A DNA stretch of 64,000 nt from Cenococcum geophilum 1.58 (taxonomy: Eukaryota; Ascomycota; Dothideomycetes; Gloniales; Gloniaceae): NCBI GenBank assembly GCA_001692895.1, contig KV748184.1:1178001-1242000 (forward strand), in the 5' to 3' direction. Made by a program: the position numbers and the translations under genes. Below, piece by piece: positions 13,501-26,021 of this stretch. Within the stretch, counting starts at the first letter, position 1. Each line of letters starts with the position of its first letter. The notes beneath the pieces are model-generated. The model made no database searches. It worked only from the letters and a program-made list of their open reading frames with translations, and was not told the DNA's origin.

Positions 13501-15763
13501 CAAATCGTCTGACTACTGGCACCTTTTTAGTGCGGGTGATAATGACGTCCTTTAGGTTATCGTATTTGATATAGAGTCTATCCATATCTACCAAGCAAAG
13601 TAGAAAGGGAGTATCTGCTTTAACGATATGGAATTATACCTTATCTACGGGGCTGTTGACGTCTATAGTTCCGATAGACGTAGAGGCTCCGATCCCGAAT
13701 TAGACAGTTACTTAGCCCTTAGTTAACGTATTAAGACTTACGGACTTATCTACGGCCTATAGAGCTTAGAATTAACCATAGCCAGCTATAGACTTACGCG
13801 AAGCACCCGTATCAATTATAATTCCTATAAAGACCGTTAAGGTATATCGTAACGCTATAGCTGTAGCCGTGCTATAGGCAAATGGGTCGGTCTCCGTATA
13901 AGGCTCTATAGTAGATTCCGTGGTAAGTTCTAAAGCCGTAAGTAGGTATATATAAGCCTTATTAGCTAGCTCTACGCTTATAGAGGTTGCTTCCTCCGTA
14001 GTAAGTGTTCCAAAGGTAGTGATATAGGTAGAACTATTGTCAGGTTCTCCAGCATCGTTCCTAGGGTCGTCAGCGTCTTATATATAGGCTTCAAAGTCTA
14101 AATCGTCATCTTCATCTCTTTCGCAAGTAGCGACGTATTGCTTGAAGTGGTTGTCAAAGTTACCCTTATTACGGCCCTTAATATTAATAAAGCGTCTCTT
14201 ATAGTCGTCTCTAGACCGATTACGCTCCTCCTCTATATGTTTCCATAAATGGCAGTCCTCCTTCTTGCAGACATAGCACTTGGCCTTTAGTCTACCGTTA
14301 GTTCTATAGGGGCGATTACTGCCGTAGCAATTAGTGTTTCGGTCTCAATTCTGGTCATTTTAGTAGTAGCGTCAATCCGTGAAAAAAGCTTAGTAAGACG
14401 ATCTTATTAAGGCCTATAGGGGGTATTCTTTTTCCCACGCAATAATGGAGGATTGTAGCTTACTAATTAACTAAGAGAGGTCTTCTAAAGGGTTAGAGAC
14501 GGCAATGCGGCATACTAGTACTCCCTAGCAAGCAGTAACCAACTTATTTATAAAAATGCGGTTCGTGTGGAAGTCTAGGTATAGTTCATAACGTTGCTTT
14601 AGCAGCTTGTCTATAAGTAGTTAGAAGTTCTAATAGATTAACTTATTAGGGTTCTTATCTATAACTCCTTAAAGGGTCATGCTGTTCCACTCTATAAGGT
14701 TCTTGCGGTAGTATTCTAGCCCTTTAAAGAATTGTTATATATAGTTACAGGCTTTAGTAAAAGGTCTTAACTCAAGGTTACTGTTATAGTAGTGGTCCTA
14801 AGCAAGCCCTTTTAGTATACTAGGGAATGCTACTGCATAGCCTTCTAGTGGTAAGCCAGATCTCTTGCAGATGTTATAGAAGATAGTCAACTTAAAGTCA
14901 AAGCTATCATTAACTCTATCGTACTTTTAGTCGTCTGTATAGATCTTTATAATTATAGCCACCTCCTTACTATATCCAGGTCCTTGCCTAGGTCCTTACT
15001 CTATACTAAACACAGCTAGTTTAGGTATATATATGTGTAGCTACTGCGGTTGCTGCGGCTGCTGTAATTACTGCGGCTGCTATAATTGCTGCGGCTGCTG
15101 TGATTGCTGCGGCTGCTATAGTTGCTGCTCTCTTAGCCATAGCAATTAGTCGATAAGAGCGTGGATTTAGTTATAATTGGAGGATTAAGGACCGGGAGGG
15201 GTAGTAGGGGTAGCAGGGGTAGCGATCGGAGTGGCTGGCGGTATAGCGGTTGGAGTAAATCCGGGGGGAGTAGTAGGGGTAGCGGGGGCAGCGACTGGGG
15301 TGGCCGGTGGTGCAGCAATTGGAGTAGCTGGCGGTGCAACAAGCTTGTCTAAGGTCGAATTAAGTTAGTTCCGTAAAGCCACAGTAATTATTAGCCCGAT
15401 CTCGATAAGGGCTAGGTTAATTTCTTTATCCGTCTATTTATAAGGCTCTTCTTTATTAGCGACGTCTGTTAGCACCTTACTAAGGGTATATCTCTTATCT
15501 TGCTTAACAACGTATACTCCTCTCTTAACTAGGTAGTTACGGATTCCTATTCTAGTTTCGGATTATGCTCGTTTAAAGAGCTCTGGCGTAAAGTCTTTAA
15601 AGTCTTCCTAAAATACTATCCATAATAAAAAGTCTATAAGGTTGTGCCGTATGTATAGGTATATCTTAGTCTCTATATACTCCGCTAGATTGTCATCTAT
15701 AGCCGTCTCTAAGTTAATTCCGTTGCTGTATTTAGCAATTCTTTCCTTCTAGTTAATTTCCAT
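10596..15763 (-). pseudogene. Copia-B1 gag-pol polyprotein relic
   Basis: Gag starts at an intact ATG at 15763 (MEIN). A Pro/Ala/Thr-rich repeat follows (PPATPIAA units, about 15180-15345). The gag zinc knuckle is at 14226-14283 (KCYVCKKEDCHLWKH). The integrase C-terminus is at 12434-12700 (LRAKRQITNALNMRNGP, then DGETCTVKLLNGPTTFRSTV). Reverse transcriptase begins near 12120 (ALRQKEVIGLLEKGVF). Its YVDD-equivalent is LQTNNTLFLAD at 11414-11623, where Asn replaces the catalytic Asp. RNase H ends near 10596 (DAITKGKPCTALL). Several open blocks of 70-120 codons survive but stops separate them. The catalytic Asp loss is consistent with G-to-A RIP. Confidence 0.9.
12180..12240 (-). repeat. 9-bp tandem repeat encoding Ile-Ala-Asp
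   Basis: Units of GCGATATCA/GCAATATCC alternate and encode IADIADIAD just upstream of the reverse transcriptase domain. Related GATATTGCG-type runs occur in Copia-B2 (38770-38810) and Copia-C (40780-40862). Confidence 0.85.
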
Positions 15764-15939
15764 ATTATTATATCTTTATATATGCCGTGGTTTGAGGTTA
15801 AGTAGAGGTTCTAGAGGTTTAAGTTTAAGGTTAAGTTCGGGGTTTAAGGTATGTAAAGGTGGGGGTATAAGGGTGTATACGTATCCCCTTAATAAATCTA
15901 CAGTTTTAAAGACTAAAGACTAAAAATGATTCTTAGTAA

Positions 15940-16200
15940 AGATACGGTCCTCTAGGCAATCTAACGCATTAACAGTTAAGTTAATACGTGGTCTTAAGCT
16001 TTAAGGGTCCTCTAGGCGATCTAACACGTTAACAGTTAAGTTAATGCGTGGTCTTAAGCTTTAAGGGGGGTAACGTAGCTCTCTCTAAGTAAAGATATGA
16101 TTCTCTAGGCGATCTTACGCATCAGTAAGTTAATACGTGGTCTCGAGCTTCAAGGGTAATATAGCTTTCTCCTTCAACTAAAATAGGGCGGTAGCTCTGC
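15940..16200 (-). repeat. Leader module repeats of Copia-B1
   Basis: At least three imperfect copies of a module of about 50 bp (CTCTAGGCGATCTAAC... GTTAATRCGTGGTCTTAAGCTT) lie between the 5' LTR and gag. They match, in inverse orientation, the four modules in the leader of Copia-B2. A CTTAAC-like tract follows nearer gag (about 15790-15860). Confidence 0.85.
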
Positions 16201-16277
16201 GATCATCGAACACCGGGTAGTGCTGGTTCTTAAGCTTTACTATTGCGTATTTCCTAATCTATACGTCTACTGATTAG

Positions 16278-16447
16278 TGTTAGTATAACTCACTTTATCA
16301 ACGTGCACAAATATTACTTATAGTGGTACGTATGCGGTGTTAAAGTTAGTAGTTCATTAACTATAGAAGAAAGGGGTTGCTCCAAGGTCAGACAGTTAGT
16401 CTCGCTTCGTAGTTATATAACCACGTCACATGATTAACGTTCCAACA
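16278..16447 (-). repeat. Copia-B1 5' LTR
   Basis: Begins TGTTAGTATAACTC and ends TTCCAACA, then CTTAG. On the minus strand the adjacent internal bases read CTAATCAGTAGACG, the putative primer-binding region. Confidence 0.95.
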
Positions 16448-16937
16448 CTTAGTATTTATAAGAAATATAAATAAGGATATAGAGGAGGTCGTTAATAAGT
16501 AGAACTATTATTTAATCGTATATAGGAAATAACGGAAGTTAATATTCCTAGATTAGGAGATTAGGCCTTTACTAGGATAGATAGAGTGGGAATTAGGTCT
16601 AAAGAACTTAGTAAAGAACTTGGATTTCTAGGTTTATAAGGCGCTCCCTACGGCGTCTACTACCACTAGCAACGGAAGCACTATTTAGGAAAGTTAGACC
16701 AATATTAATATTAATAAAAGGTAGAATAAGGCTCTAAAGAATAGGGCCATACTTAAAACTAAAAAGCCACGAGGGTTGCTACTGCTACTTATGCTGCTAG
16801 TGCCTAAGGGCGATTTTATATATAATACTTTAGGACTATTAGTGGAGCTTGGCGACCTAAATAGTAATATTAGTATTAGTGAAAAGAATAAAGGATGGCT
16901 ATAGTTACTTAATACCAAAGACGACGATAAATTATAA
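16448..16937 (+). pseudogene. Coding relic downstream of Copia-B1 (possible DUF3723 C-terminus)
   Basis: Two overlapping plus-strand frames carry only TAA/TAG stops: RVGIRSKELSKELGF near 16580-16630, then an uninterrupted-looking block with KKPRGLLLLLMLL (about 16755-16800) and LVELGDLNSNISISE to a TAA at 16935-16937. It directly follows the CTTAG duplication. It is therefore the pre-insertion continuation of the sequence before 10100, but I cannot prove it belongs to the same gene. Confidence 0.45.
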
Positions 16938-17651
16938 ATAGGAAATAAATGTGAAATAGTATTAAAATAAAATATTATAGAGTATAAAAGCAGATAGCCA
17001 ACCTAGCAATAATAATTAGATTATTTTTAAAAAAAAAAAAGAGCCGCTTAGTCCTTTAAAACAATGTAGAATTTTAATACTAAAATATTATAATAGTTAC
17101 CTAGAACCTAATAAACCTTTATTAGCTGTAAATATCTAATCTTAAATTGTAACGGTTTAACTTTAACGAATTAGTATAATATAAATGTACTAAAGATCCC
17201 ACGTAATTATATGTGACTATTTATTATTTAAAATAAAACCGCTAGGTATAAGAGCTAGGTTTAAAGGTTAAAGGCAGTAGTGCTATTTAAAGTAAGTTAA
17301 ACAACTAGGTTCTATTTAATCCCTTATTTATATACTGTATTAGTAATACGGACTTAGTAGGTATTCTATTTAGGTTACGGCTAGGTAAGTAACTACTACG
17401 CTGCGTATTTTTAATAATTTTGCTAGAAGGATATAACCCGCTAAAGAAAGACCTGTTTAAGCTAGGTGGACTTACCTATTACTATATAGCTATATTTTAG
17501 GTTATCCTAGCTATCTAAGCTTAGGTACTCTAATATAGGTTTTAGCTAGCTAAAGTAGTATAATACCTCTTTTTAGTTTTATAGGTAAACTATTAGGGAC
17601 CTAGTTAAAGGGTAGAGCTAATAGATAGTAGCTAGTTAGATATATTTTAGA
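16938..17651. other. AT-rich spacer, no feature recognised
   Basis: RIP-mutated DNA with a short poly-A run near 17027-17040. I see no domain, repeat boundary or RNA gene. Confidence 0.6.
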
Positions 17652-18270
17652 ATTACTTATTCTTTTTTCTAATAGGCGCAAGATAGGGAAAGTCCTTATC
17701 GTTATTATTATTATCCAAGAAGTCTTTATTTAGTTCCTAGTTAGAATCCTAGTTATCTCTTACTAAGTTATTGCCCCTATTATAAGAGCTAATAGGAAAG
17801 CTATTAAGGGGTTAGTTAAATATATTTTTAGTAAACCTAGGAGTCTAAATACCTCTATTAAGCCTATTAAAGCTAATATAACCACCGTTAAAAGTTAAAT
17901 TAAAGGAGGTTTGGGTTTACGACGTTGTTATTACTAGGTGGGCTACTATTGTATCTCTAGTAAGGAGCCCTTTAGCTTCTTAAAACTCATTAATAGTTTA
18001 GTAGTTAGTTAGGTAGTAGTTCCGTAGATTACAGCGTTACTATATACTTTAGTTAGTAAGATATATTCTAGCAAAACTTAAAGGAAACTAGCTATTTCTT
18101 CTATAGATTTAGGCTAGTTGTTATTAGGGTGCGAATGGAAAATATACTTAATTTTATTTCTTTTAATAATAAGGGCAAGTTTAGTGTTAGGGACTCTTTT
18201 TATAAGCTTATAACACTTCCTATTAATTTCTTCTTTACGGCGTTTAAAAAAAATTTATACTATAGATATT
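17652..18270 (-). pseudogene. MADS-box (SRF-type) transcription factor-like relic
   Basis: The minus strand from about 18270 reads FFKRRKEEINRKCYKL, then a run ending TKLALIIKRNKIKYIF, then NNN-stop-PKSIEEI. This follows the fungal SRF-type MADS box: FxKRR, a spaced Lys, the YxL helix, a hydrophobic LALII strand and a WPPS-like segment, here with Trp turned into a stop. After one frame change, a polar Asn/Thr-rich tail (FNLTFNGGYISFNRL; LDNNNNDKDFPYLAP) runs to a TAA at about 17652. MADS proteins are DNA-binding transcription factors. The match is by eye over about 55 residues and could be coincidental. Confidence 0.5.
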
Positions 18271-21200
18271 GTGGCAAGAACAATTAAGGGTAGAGAGGAA
18301 AAAATATATAAAACTTAAATCTTAGTAGTGGTTAAATATTAATAAGCTAATATAAAGTTAGCGGATAAGCTTATAAGGAAAATGGTAAATATTTATATAT
18401 AGTTAAATTTAACTTTTGCCACTAATACTAAGCTTTTTAGGACCAATATTCTAGTCTTACGGATTTAATTATAGGGTTAGGGGATATATTATAGCTTATA
18501 CGCACGAGGACTAGTTAAAGGGCCTATAAATAGTGTCTTATAGTTAATTGTTTCTTTATAGAAGCCGTATCTAATAAATACCAACTTTATAGCTTTTAAA
18601 CTTTTACTTTAATTAACTGCGGCACTTAATTGGGATTTTAATTATACTCCCGCCCCCCTATTATTGGCTACTTTTAATACGCACACTAACGAATTTACCT
18701 GTTAGAAGGCTTATATATGCTAGTAATACTTTCCCGCTTAGCTATACTTATTTTATCCTAGTGCTAATAAGAGGGAAGTAAGATAATAAACGGCTAGATG
18801 CGCCTAAGTGGCGTATTTTAGATATAGCCCTCTTATTTACGCGCGTTAAAAGGAATTAATGCTAGGGCTTTAGCGTTAAACTAATAAGCGGCTAGTTAGA
18901 AGATGTATATACTAAGAAAAGAAGGCGAAGCTAGATATATGTTAATAGTAAATTAGGGCTAAGAAAGTTAAGTATTAGATTTTAAGGATTAGGGATTAGG
19001 GATCTTAAACGCTAGATTTATAATTGCTTATAAATCGCTGATTTGTAATTCGCGATTCGCGATTACAGATTAAGGATTATAAAATTGTAAATTATAAATC
19101 GCTAATTTACAAACCCTACTTTCCCTAAAAACGGTTTTTGGATTTTAAAATCCGTCCTTATATATTTTAAAACTATCTATATAGGCTAAATTATGTAAGT
19201 AAAGTATATACCTAGGTACTGGTATATAATATATATCTTGCTTAGGAAGTTTAGCATTATAGAATATTACTATATAAATAATTACAATCTTTCTCGTCTC
19301 CCTTAAAGCCGCATTTGGAGTATTTACTCTATAGAAGCTCTTACGGCTAATTAATATACCTACCCGTAAGTTAATCTTCTCTTTTCTTCGTAAAAGACTT
19401 AATTATATATTAGTTATTAAGCGCTAAAAAGGAAGCTTTAATATAAGCATACTTACAGCGATTTTTATTCTTCTTTATATTATAGCGAATATTATTATTT
19501 ATACTCTTAGAATTTTAGGCCGCGCTAAGTTAGCGAAATATTATGGCTCTCTTTTTGTTATTAATATAGTCTCGCTATATCTTAGTAGTAGAACTAGTCT
19601 AATTAGTAACAAAGTCTATTTGAATTTAAGCTAATACGGCCTGCTTTACCGCTAGGTAGGCTGTGTTTACGTGATTTAAGGTCTTATATATAGTTTTATT
19701 AACTTTTTAGTAGTTCCCAGTTCTACTTAGGAAATATTAGTTTATTACTCCGTACTATACTTACTCTTATACTAAAAGAATACTAGCTTATTTCTGTTGT
19801 TACATTACTTAGTAGACTGTCCGTATTATATCTCCGGCGCTATATATATAAAGTATTCCTTAAATTATACTTAGTCTCCGCGGTTATACTTATAGCTATA
19901 TTATAGGTTTACGTTAGGTTAAGGAAGACTCTACTAGTAATTTATCTTTTAATTAGCTCTATATTATAGCTTATTTATTATATAATCTAGCTTATCCATT
20001 TATCCTTTTAAAACTACAGCTTTAGTTTAGCTAATAAAGTTACTATAAAAAGTTTTTTATATTAGTTAGACTCTATATAGGCTATATAGGTGTTAATTAT
20101 TTTTAAAAAACCGTAGAAAGTTACGCCTAGGGAATACGTATATCTTATATTGCTAGGCATTGCTTACTACTCCAGTGGTTTTTTTTAAGCTTATTTATAC
20201 TTAATTATATAGTATTTATAAAACTCTATTACCCTCTTAATATAAAGGTGTAAAGGTTTTAGTAATATACTAATAATAATACTAAGCTAGTTATCTGCAA
20301 TTATTAATAGCCTATATAGTTAAATATAGAGTTTAGATAAGTTTAATAAAGTTCTTTTTATTATAAGTAGAGTTAGGATTACCGCTTATTTACTCTTAAC
20401 TAAGTACCTCCTTAAAGCTTATAAAGATTATAGCGCTTATATATGTAGACTTTTATTAGTGTGGTTCTTAGAGATATTAGGTAAAACTTTAATGCCTTAC
20501 CTAGGTTACTTCTAACCTTCCTTAATAGATTAAGAGGCCTAGGCTAGTTAGTTCCTATATCTCTTACTTAAGATAGATAGCTAGGGGATTTTTACCGTTA
20601 CTCTTTTTATTTTAAATATAACGTAAGGGTTAACGGCTAACCTTTAGATGGTATTGCCGCTAGTATATAATCGCTTATTTAGGATAGATAGATTGTTAAA
20701 TCTGCCCTAATATATTAAAAATAAATAGTTAGTAAAGGCTGGCAATATAGTAATCTCTAGTAAGTATACCTATTTACGGGGTTTCTCCTTTACTAATATT
20801 GCTGTAGTTTATGGGACTCCCACTTTTAAAAGCGCAGTAAGGAAGGCGGTATGCTTATACTAGTAAAATATATACATTTTTAATATTGGATTCTAGCTAG
20901 AAGAGATAGCTGCGAGTAAATTAGTATTAATGAGATATATTCCTAAGAAATAGTAGGCTAGATAGGACTAAAACGTGTTATATATAGGAAATAATTAAAT
21001 TGCCTAATAGTAACTAGAAATACTTAGCGATTATTTAGAAACTGTTAAAATACTATAGGAGAAAGTTCTATTCCCAAATTATTTAGGCCTAAGCCTACTA
21101 TACGCTATATATTTAGGGGTGATCTCTACTTTTCTTTTGTTTTTGAAGATTTGCCATTAATCTCCTTTTTGCTACTTTTATTAATGGCGTTTTATAGGAT

Positions 21201-21839
21201 TAATTTAAGTCTCTTTTATATTCCGCTTCTATTTACTAAAGCCATAAATAATTTTCTGTCTTTATTTTTAAGTGCCTCTTTAAGCTTTTAGAACTTTATA
21301 ATATACTTTATAAACTTACTAAGGTTCCTTTTATAATAAGATTAAAGTTTATAGGATATTAGGTTTATTATAGGCTTCTTAATAGGCTTTTAGCACAAAA
21401 CTACTATTCTATTTATAATGTAAACCAAGTAATACCTTAAATTCTTATTTCTCTTTATAGCTCTAATGCTTATTAGTTTAGGGTTCTACTCTACCTAGTA
21501 TTTAAGTGCACCGTTTTTGGTTATACCTTCTAAATTTTAGTTTAGTCTTCTTAGGAATCTAGTAGGCTATTTATCTTCGCTTTTATAATCTAAGCTATTA
21601 TTAAAAATATCTATAAAGTGGGCTTTATCATCACCTGCTTAGCTATTAGTATAATTAAAAGATCTATAATTATCCGGCTATCTTACTAGGAGGTATTAGA
21701 GAAACGTGCTTAATATTAGTGACTATATTCGCGGGGTTAGACGAGCCTATTATTGGGTAAGAAGATTAATAAGCTAAACTTAAAATATAGGGCTGGCCTT
21801 ACTATAGCTTTCCGTATAGTCTGTTCCTAAGATATATAC
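18271..21839. other. RIP-degraded DNA with small low-complexity tracts
   Basis: No gene or mobile-element boundary found. A telomere-like 7-mer (ATTAGGG, two units) sits at 18983-19003. A duplicated TTATAAATCGCTRATTT motif is at about 19032-19052 and 19085-19105. A short basic, Gln/Lys-rich minus-strand frame with only TAA/TAG stops occurs at about 21120-21330. I recognise no product. Confidence 0.5.
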
Positions 21840-22270
21840 ATCCTTATACTCTTAGGTGTTATAAGGATATAAAATTTCCGTTCCGGATATTTGGGTAGGT
21901 AAAGATAGTATTCCCACCTATCTAGAATTAGACGGCTACGAGTGGCCCTTAACTAGAGAAAGTATAGCTAGTAAGAGCTTAGGGCCAGTATAAAAGAATT
22001 AAGAATTGTAAGTGCTATAAAGTAAAAAAACTGTATAATAGCGCCCTTTATACCCTTATAGGACTAACGCCAAAAGCATAGCTCTAATTTAAAAATATTA
22101 AACCATATAAGCTGCTTCGCCGCAATACTAAGTTACATTAATAGTTGTAGGACTCTCTACTGCCTATAGCTTCCGGGTATTTAGGGGCTAATACCTCTAC
22201 TAGTATTTAGTGTTTAAGCTTCTTTTTATAATATTAAATAAATCCCCTATTTAATTCTAAGCGTAAAACT
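21840..22270 (+). pseudogene. Unidentified protein-coding relic
   Basis: A single plus-strand frame of about 140 codons has stops only of TAA/TAG type. It contains VPDIWVGKDSIPTYLELDGYEW and then Gln-derived stops through a polar region (SLGPV, KSIALI), followed by a hydrophobic GLSTAYSFRVFRG. The pattern indicates a former exon hit by RIP. I do not recognise the family. Confidence 0.45.
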
Positions 22271-23299
22271 TGGCTTAGCCGGGTTATTAACTTTAACCGA
22301 TAATTAACTATTAGGGCTACCCCTAAATATTAGTATATAGAAGCCCTTATCCGGTTTTAAATAGAGTAGGAACTATATTTCTAAACTTCTTCTTAGTTAC
22401 GGCAAAGCCGGCTAAATACGCTGCGGCTTTATCTCCTAATTTCTTGTTTATACTATATGCCTTAAAAACCGTAGTATAGCGCTTAGAAAGTGGCATTACT
22501 TTTACCTATATTATATAGATTTAGATAGAAATATTAATATTAGAGTAACTTATATAACCCTAGTTAACAAATTTATATAAACTTCTCTAGCTATTAAAGT
22601 GTGCGGCGTTTATGTAAGCTTCTTTATATAAATATTAACGATAGCTAGAGTATCGAGACTACTTATAATTTAATAAGTAATAATAGCTAAGTACTGCTTA
22701 TAAAGCTAAAGACTAGTATATTAGTTCTTCCATACTAATATAATATGTTTTAGTTGGGTGTTTATATTTAGTAATAGCTTAGCTAATAATTACCCCTAGT
22801 AATACCTCCTTTAATTTAAATAGCCACCGTTAGATTTAGTTTAGTAGCCTACGCTTTTAGGTATAGACAGTATACTAAGTAAGAAGTAATTATAGCTAAT
22901 AGATATTATGCGCTAGCTTTAGGGTAAAGTGGCCGCTAATATACTTTGCCTTATTTAGGTAATATTAATCTACCTTTCTAAACTTAGTCTTAGCTTAGCT
23001 AAGCAGTAGAGGAAATGTTATAAAGGTAGCATTTGCCTTACCTCTAAATGTCCTTAAATTAAGCTACCTTTTCTTTAAATACTAAACTTTACTAAAATAT
23101 AGTTCTTTCTATACTCGTTAAATAAGTCCTATTATATATAATGCCTTAGACAAACCTAAATTAGATTATTAATAATTCTTATAGGCCTATAGGAAAAGCT
23201 TAGGAGATGATTTATATATACCTTAAATACCCTAGCTACCCTAGCTTTATATATTTTATACCTAGTAATTAACCTACTATTAACTTCTTTGGTAATAAT
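22271..23299. other. AT-rich spacer, nothing identified
   Basis: RIP-mutated DNA without a readable frame that I could place. A weak inverted pair CTCTAGCTA / TAGCTAGAG occurs at about 22586-22640. Confidence 0.4.
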
Positions 23300-24240
23300 G
23301 ATTAAGGATAGGAAGAGGATAGTAATAAAGATAGTGATAAAGAGATAGTGGTTTAGAATAATGGTGATAAGCTACGGACTTTTAGCCACTCTATTAACAG
23401 ATTGCGCTAAAGTGACCCAGTAGAAGGGCGAACTAATACTACTAATATTAATAAACCGAACCGGGGTGATAATGATGGATTATTAAGTGACAATAGAGAA
23501 CTTGGGATTTGGCGTAATTTAGTAGATAAGATTCTATAAGTGTAATGCTATATAAAAGAATAAAGTAGAAATTTAATAAGAAATTATAGAACGCCTGTAG
23601 AACGCCTAGTGGTCTATCTACATTCTAAAATCTATACTTTTATTTCTTTTAGCTTAACCTCTTCCGAGCTCTATATAATTTATAATAATTTCTTAAGTTT
23701 CTTAATATGAGCAGAAGATTTTATTCGCTGTATTACCGATAAAGGATAACTAATATATAATAATAACCCTAAACTCTATAAGTTTCTTTCTAAGCTTAAA
23801 TACTTACATCCTAAGTAAGTGCCAGTTATATTTAAGGTTAGTAGGCTTATAGATTTATATATTAAAGAGTTAAAGAATAATGTCTAGTATATACTCTTTA
23901 GCGCTTATTCTATTTATTGTAATCTGCTAAGTAGAATTATATACCTCTACTAGTGTAGTAAGAAAGGGTTAGGAGGAAGTATAATAGGACTTCTACTTAC
24001 TACCAAATTCGTTAGGCTTCTCTTATAGGAATTTCTCTAGTTCTTTAAGCCTATAGGATCTATTATATGGGGACTTATCTGGTATGCTAGGTTTATAGGG
24101 CTCTTTATATAGAAATAGCTTCTTCTTTATAGTATTAAAGTCATTTTTATTTTTATATATTTACTATTAGTACTTTCTTAGGACTTGCTTTATACCTATA
24201 CTTGCTAGAATAGTTTTTTAATTACTACCCTTTTCCTTTA
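23300..24240 (+). pseudogene. Unidentified coding relic, acidic linker plus hydrophobic region
   Basis: An Asn/Asp-rich frame (DSNKDSDKEIV, NRGDNDGLLSDNRELGI) at about 23310-23540 is followed, in another frame, by about 180 codons (23690-24240) with only a few stops, nearly all TAA/TAG. These include AEDFIRCITDKG, FLSKLKYLHPK, FKVSRLIDLYIKELKNN and a hydrophobic stretch GSIIWGLIWYARFIGLF. It may have been a membrane-associated protein. Family unknown; linking the two parts is inference. Confidence 0.4.
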
Positions 24241-26021
24241 AAGAAGCTTCTTAAATTAGGGCTTAAAAAACATATCTACTAATCCCTTTTGTAAGTGACT
24301 TAAAAATCGTCTTGCCCTCTATTAAGGGTTTTAATGCTATATAATTAATTAGATATAGAAGACTATTAGGAGGTATAACTGTTACTATTAATAGAAGTAC
24401 CTTCTTTGTTACTTTTATCTTTTAGTTTTTAGCTAAAATATAGCTGTCTTTTAATTATATTTAAGCTTTTTGTAATATAATTATAATGCTATTACTTTAT
24501 ATTACAAAGCTTCCGGATTTCTATACGTAAAGAGTATATAACTGCGGTTTATTTAGTAAGTATATTAATCCTACTTTTCTATAGTACTCGCCTTTATTAT
24601 TAAAACTATCTTTATACCCTAACAAGCTAGCTATGTCTATTTTAAACAGTATATAGTAGACCCTATAGCTATAGTGCTGTTTATATAAACGTAGAAAGTA
24701 ACAAGTTTTATATATCATTTTTAAAAAAAAATAAAAAGTAATAGCGTTTTATTTGCCTAAAATATAATCTTAGGTTTCCAATTTCTGCTTTACTAATCTT
24801 TACCCGGTTTTAGACTTTAGCTAAAGTTAGTTTTCTATTTTAATATTTCTATAAATTAGGTTTTAAGTTATTAGTTAAGCGAATTAATAGGCAGATTTCC
24901 GTAGGGGCTCTTATTATATATAGCTTTTTTTAGCGTATAGGCTTATTCCCTTATAGGCTTATTTCCTATATTGGCGATCACGCTAATATATTCGCGCCCC
25001 TTATGGGCTTAGTTCCCGCGTAGTCCACTTACCTATCTAGGAATTCGTCGCGTACGGCTTGTTTTAGTATATAGGCTTTTTTCCCCTACTAGCGTATATC
25101 GCGTATAGCTTGTTTTAGTATATAGACTTCTTTCCCCTACTAGCGGATATCCTACATTAACTTATAATTACCTAATTGCGTAACCTATGCGGGCTATAAG
25201 CCTATAAACGCCACTTTTCTAGGCGGGATAGTTAGGCTTAGGGGCTTGGCTTAGCATTCGCCACCCACTATAAAGCTACTATAAGGGCTTTTTATTCCTA
25301 TAGGAGCGGAATTAATTATTTAAGAACTACTCTTCTATTTTTATAATATTGGGGAAATTAACTATTTCTTACCTTGCCCTAACCCCTTAATGCAAAAAGT
25401 AAGTTTATTAAGAATAACTTATATATATTCTATTAGCGAGTTTAAAGATCACTTTAGCAGGTAAGTAGGATTAGAAGGAAACGCCATTTAATATAATATT
25501 AGTGGCTATCTTAGTACGCCTTACAGTTTATACCGTAGCTAAATAAGGTTGTATATTACTTACATATTATTATATATTTTAAGCGCCTAAGTCTATAAGG
25601 TAGGGAAGAGGCATACTAACCCTAGATTTTAGCGGTAAATAGGTATAATCTATAGCATTTAAAACGCTAGGGGTAATTAAGCTGCATTATTATAAGGGTT
25701 CTAGCTAAGTAGAAGCTATAGTCGGATACGCCGATTAAGTGATCTATTTTTCAATTTGAGCCTATAAATAAATGCAATATTATTAAAAACTAGTTATTAT
25801 TAGCTACTACGTGTGGTAAAGTTCTATTTAAAATTAACTAAAAACTAGAATTTCTTTGCCTTAGAACCTCCCTATACTTAAGAGTAACTCGCGTAAATTA
25901 GCTATATTTATCTTAGATAAGTAAGAATTTTATAAATTTTCCCTTTATTAACACTGTTTGCCTTACTTAAGTCGCAGCTAATATAGAATATATTTAGAGC
26001 CTTTTTAAACCTATTATTGAA
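24241..26021. other. AT-rich spacer with a local direct repeat
   Basis: Only the two-copy 51-bp repeat at 25048-25150 stands out. The remainder shows no domain or boundary I can support. Confidence 0.5.
25048..25150. repeat. 51-bp direct repeat, two copies
   Basis: Units starting TCGCGTAYRGCTTGTTTTAG and ending TTTCCCCTACTAGCG follow each other directly, at 25048 and 25099. Differences are mostly transitions. Confidence 0.8.

Larger units (their letters stand above)
10105..16447 (-). mobile_element. Copia-B1, Ty1/Copia LTR retrotransposon (full length, RIP-inactivated)
   Basis: LTRs 10105-10274 and 16278-16447 (170 bp, TG...CA) enclose a 6,343-bp element flanked by a perfect target duplication CTTAG (10100-10104 and 16448-16452). 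Coding order on the minus strand is gag, zinc knuckle, integrase, reverse transcriptase, RNase H. The LTRs are the same family, in inverted orientation, as those of Copia-B2 at 36-40 kb. It lies at the decayed 3' part of the DUF3723 relic. The element keeps more open frame than its neighbours, suggesting milder mutation or a later arrival. Confidence 0.95.
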
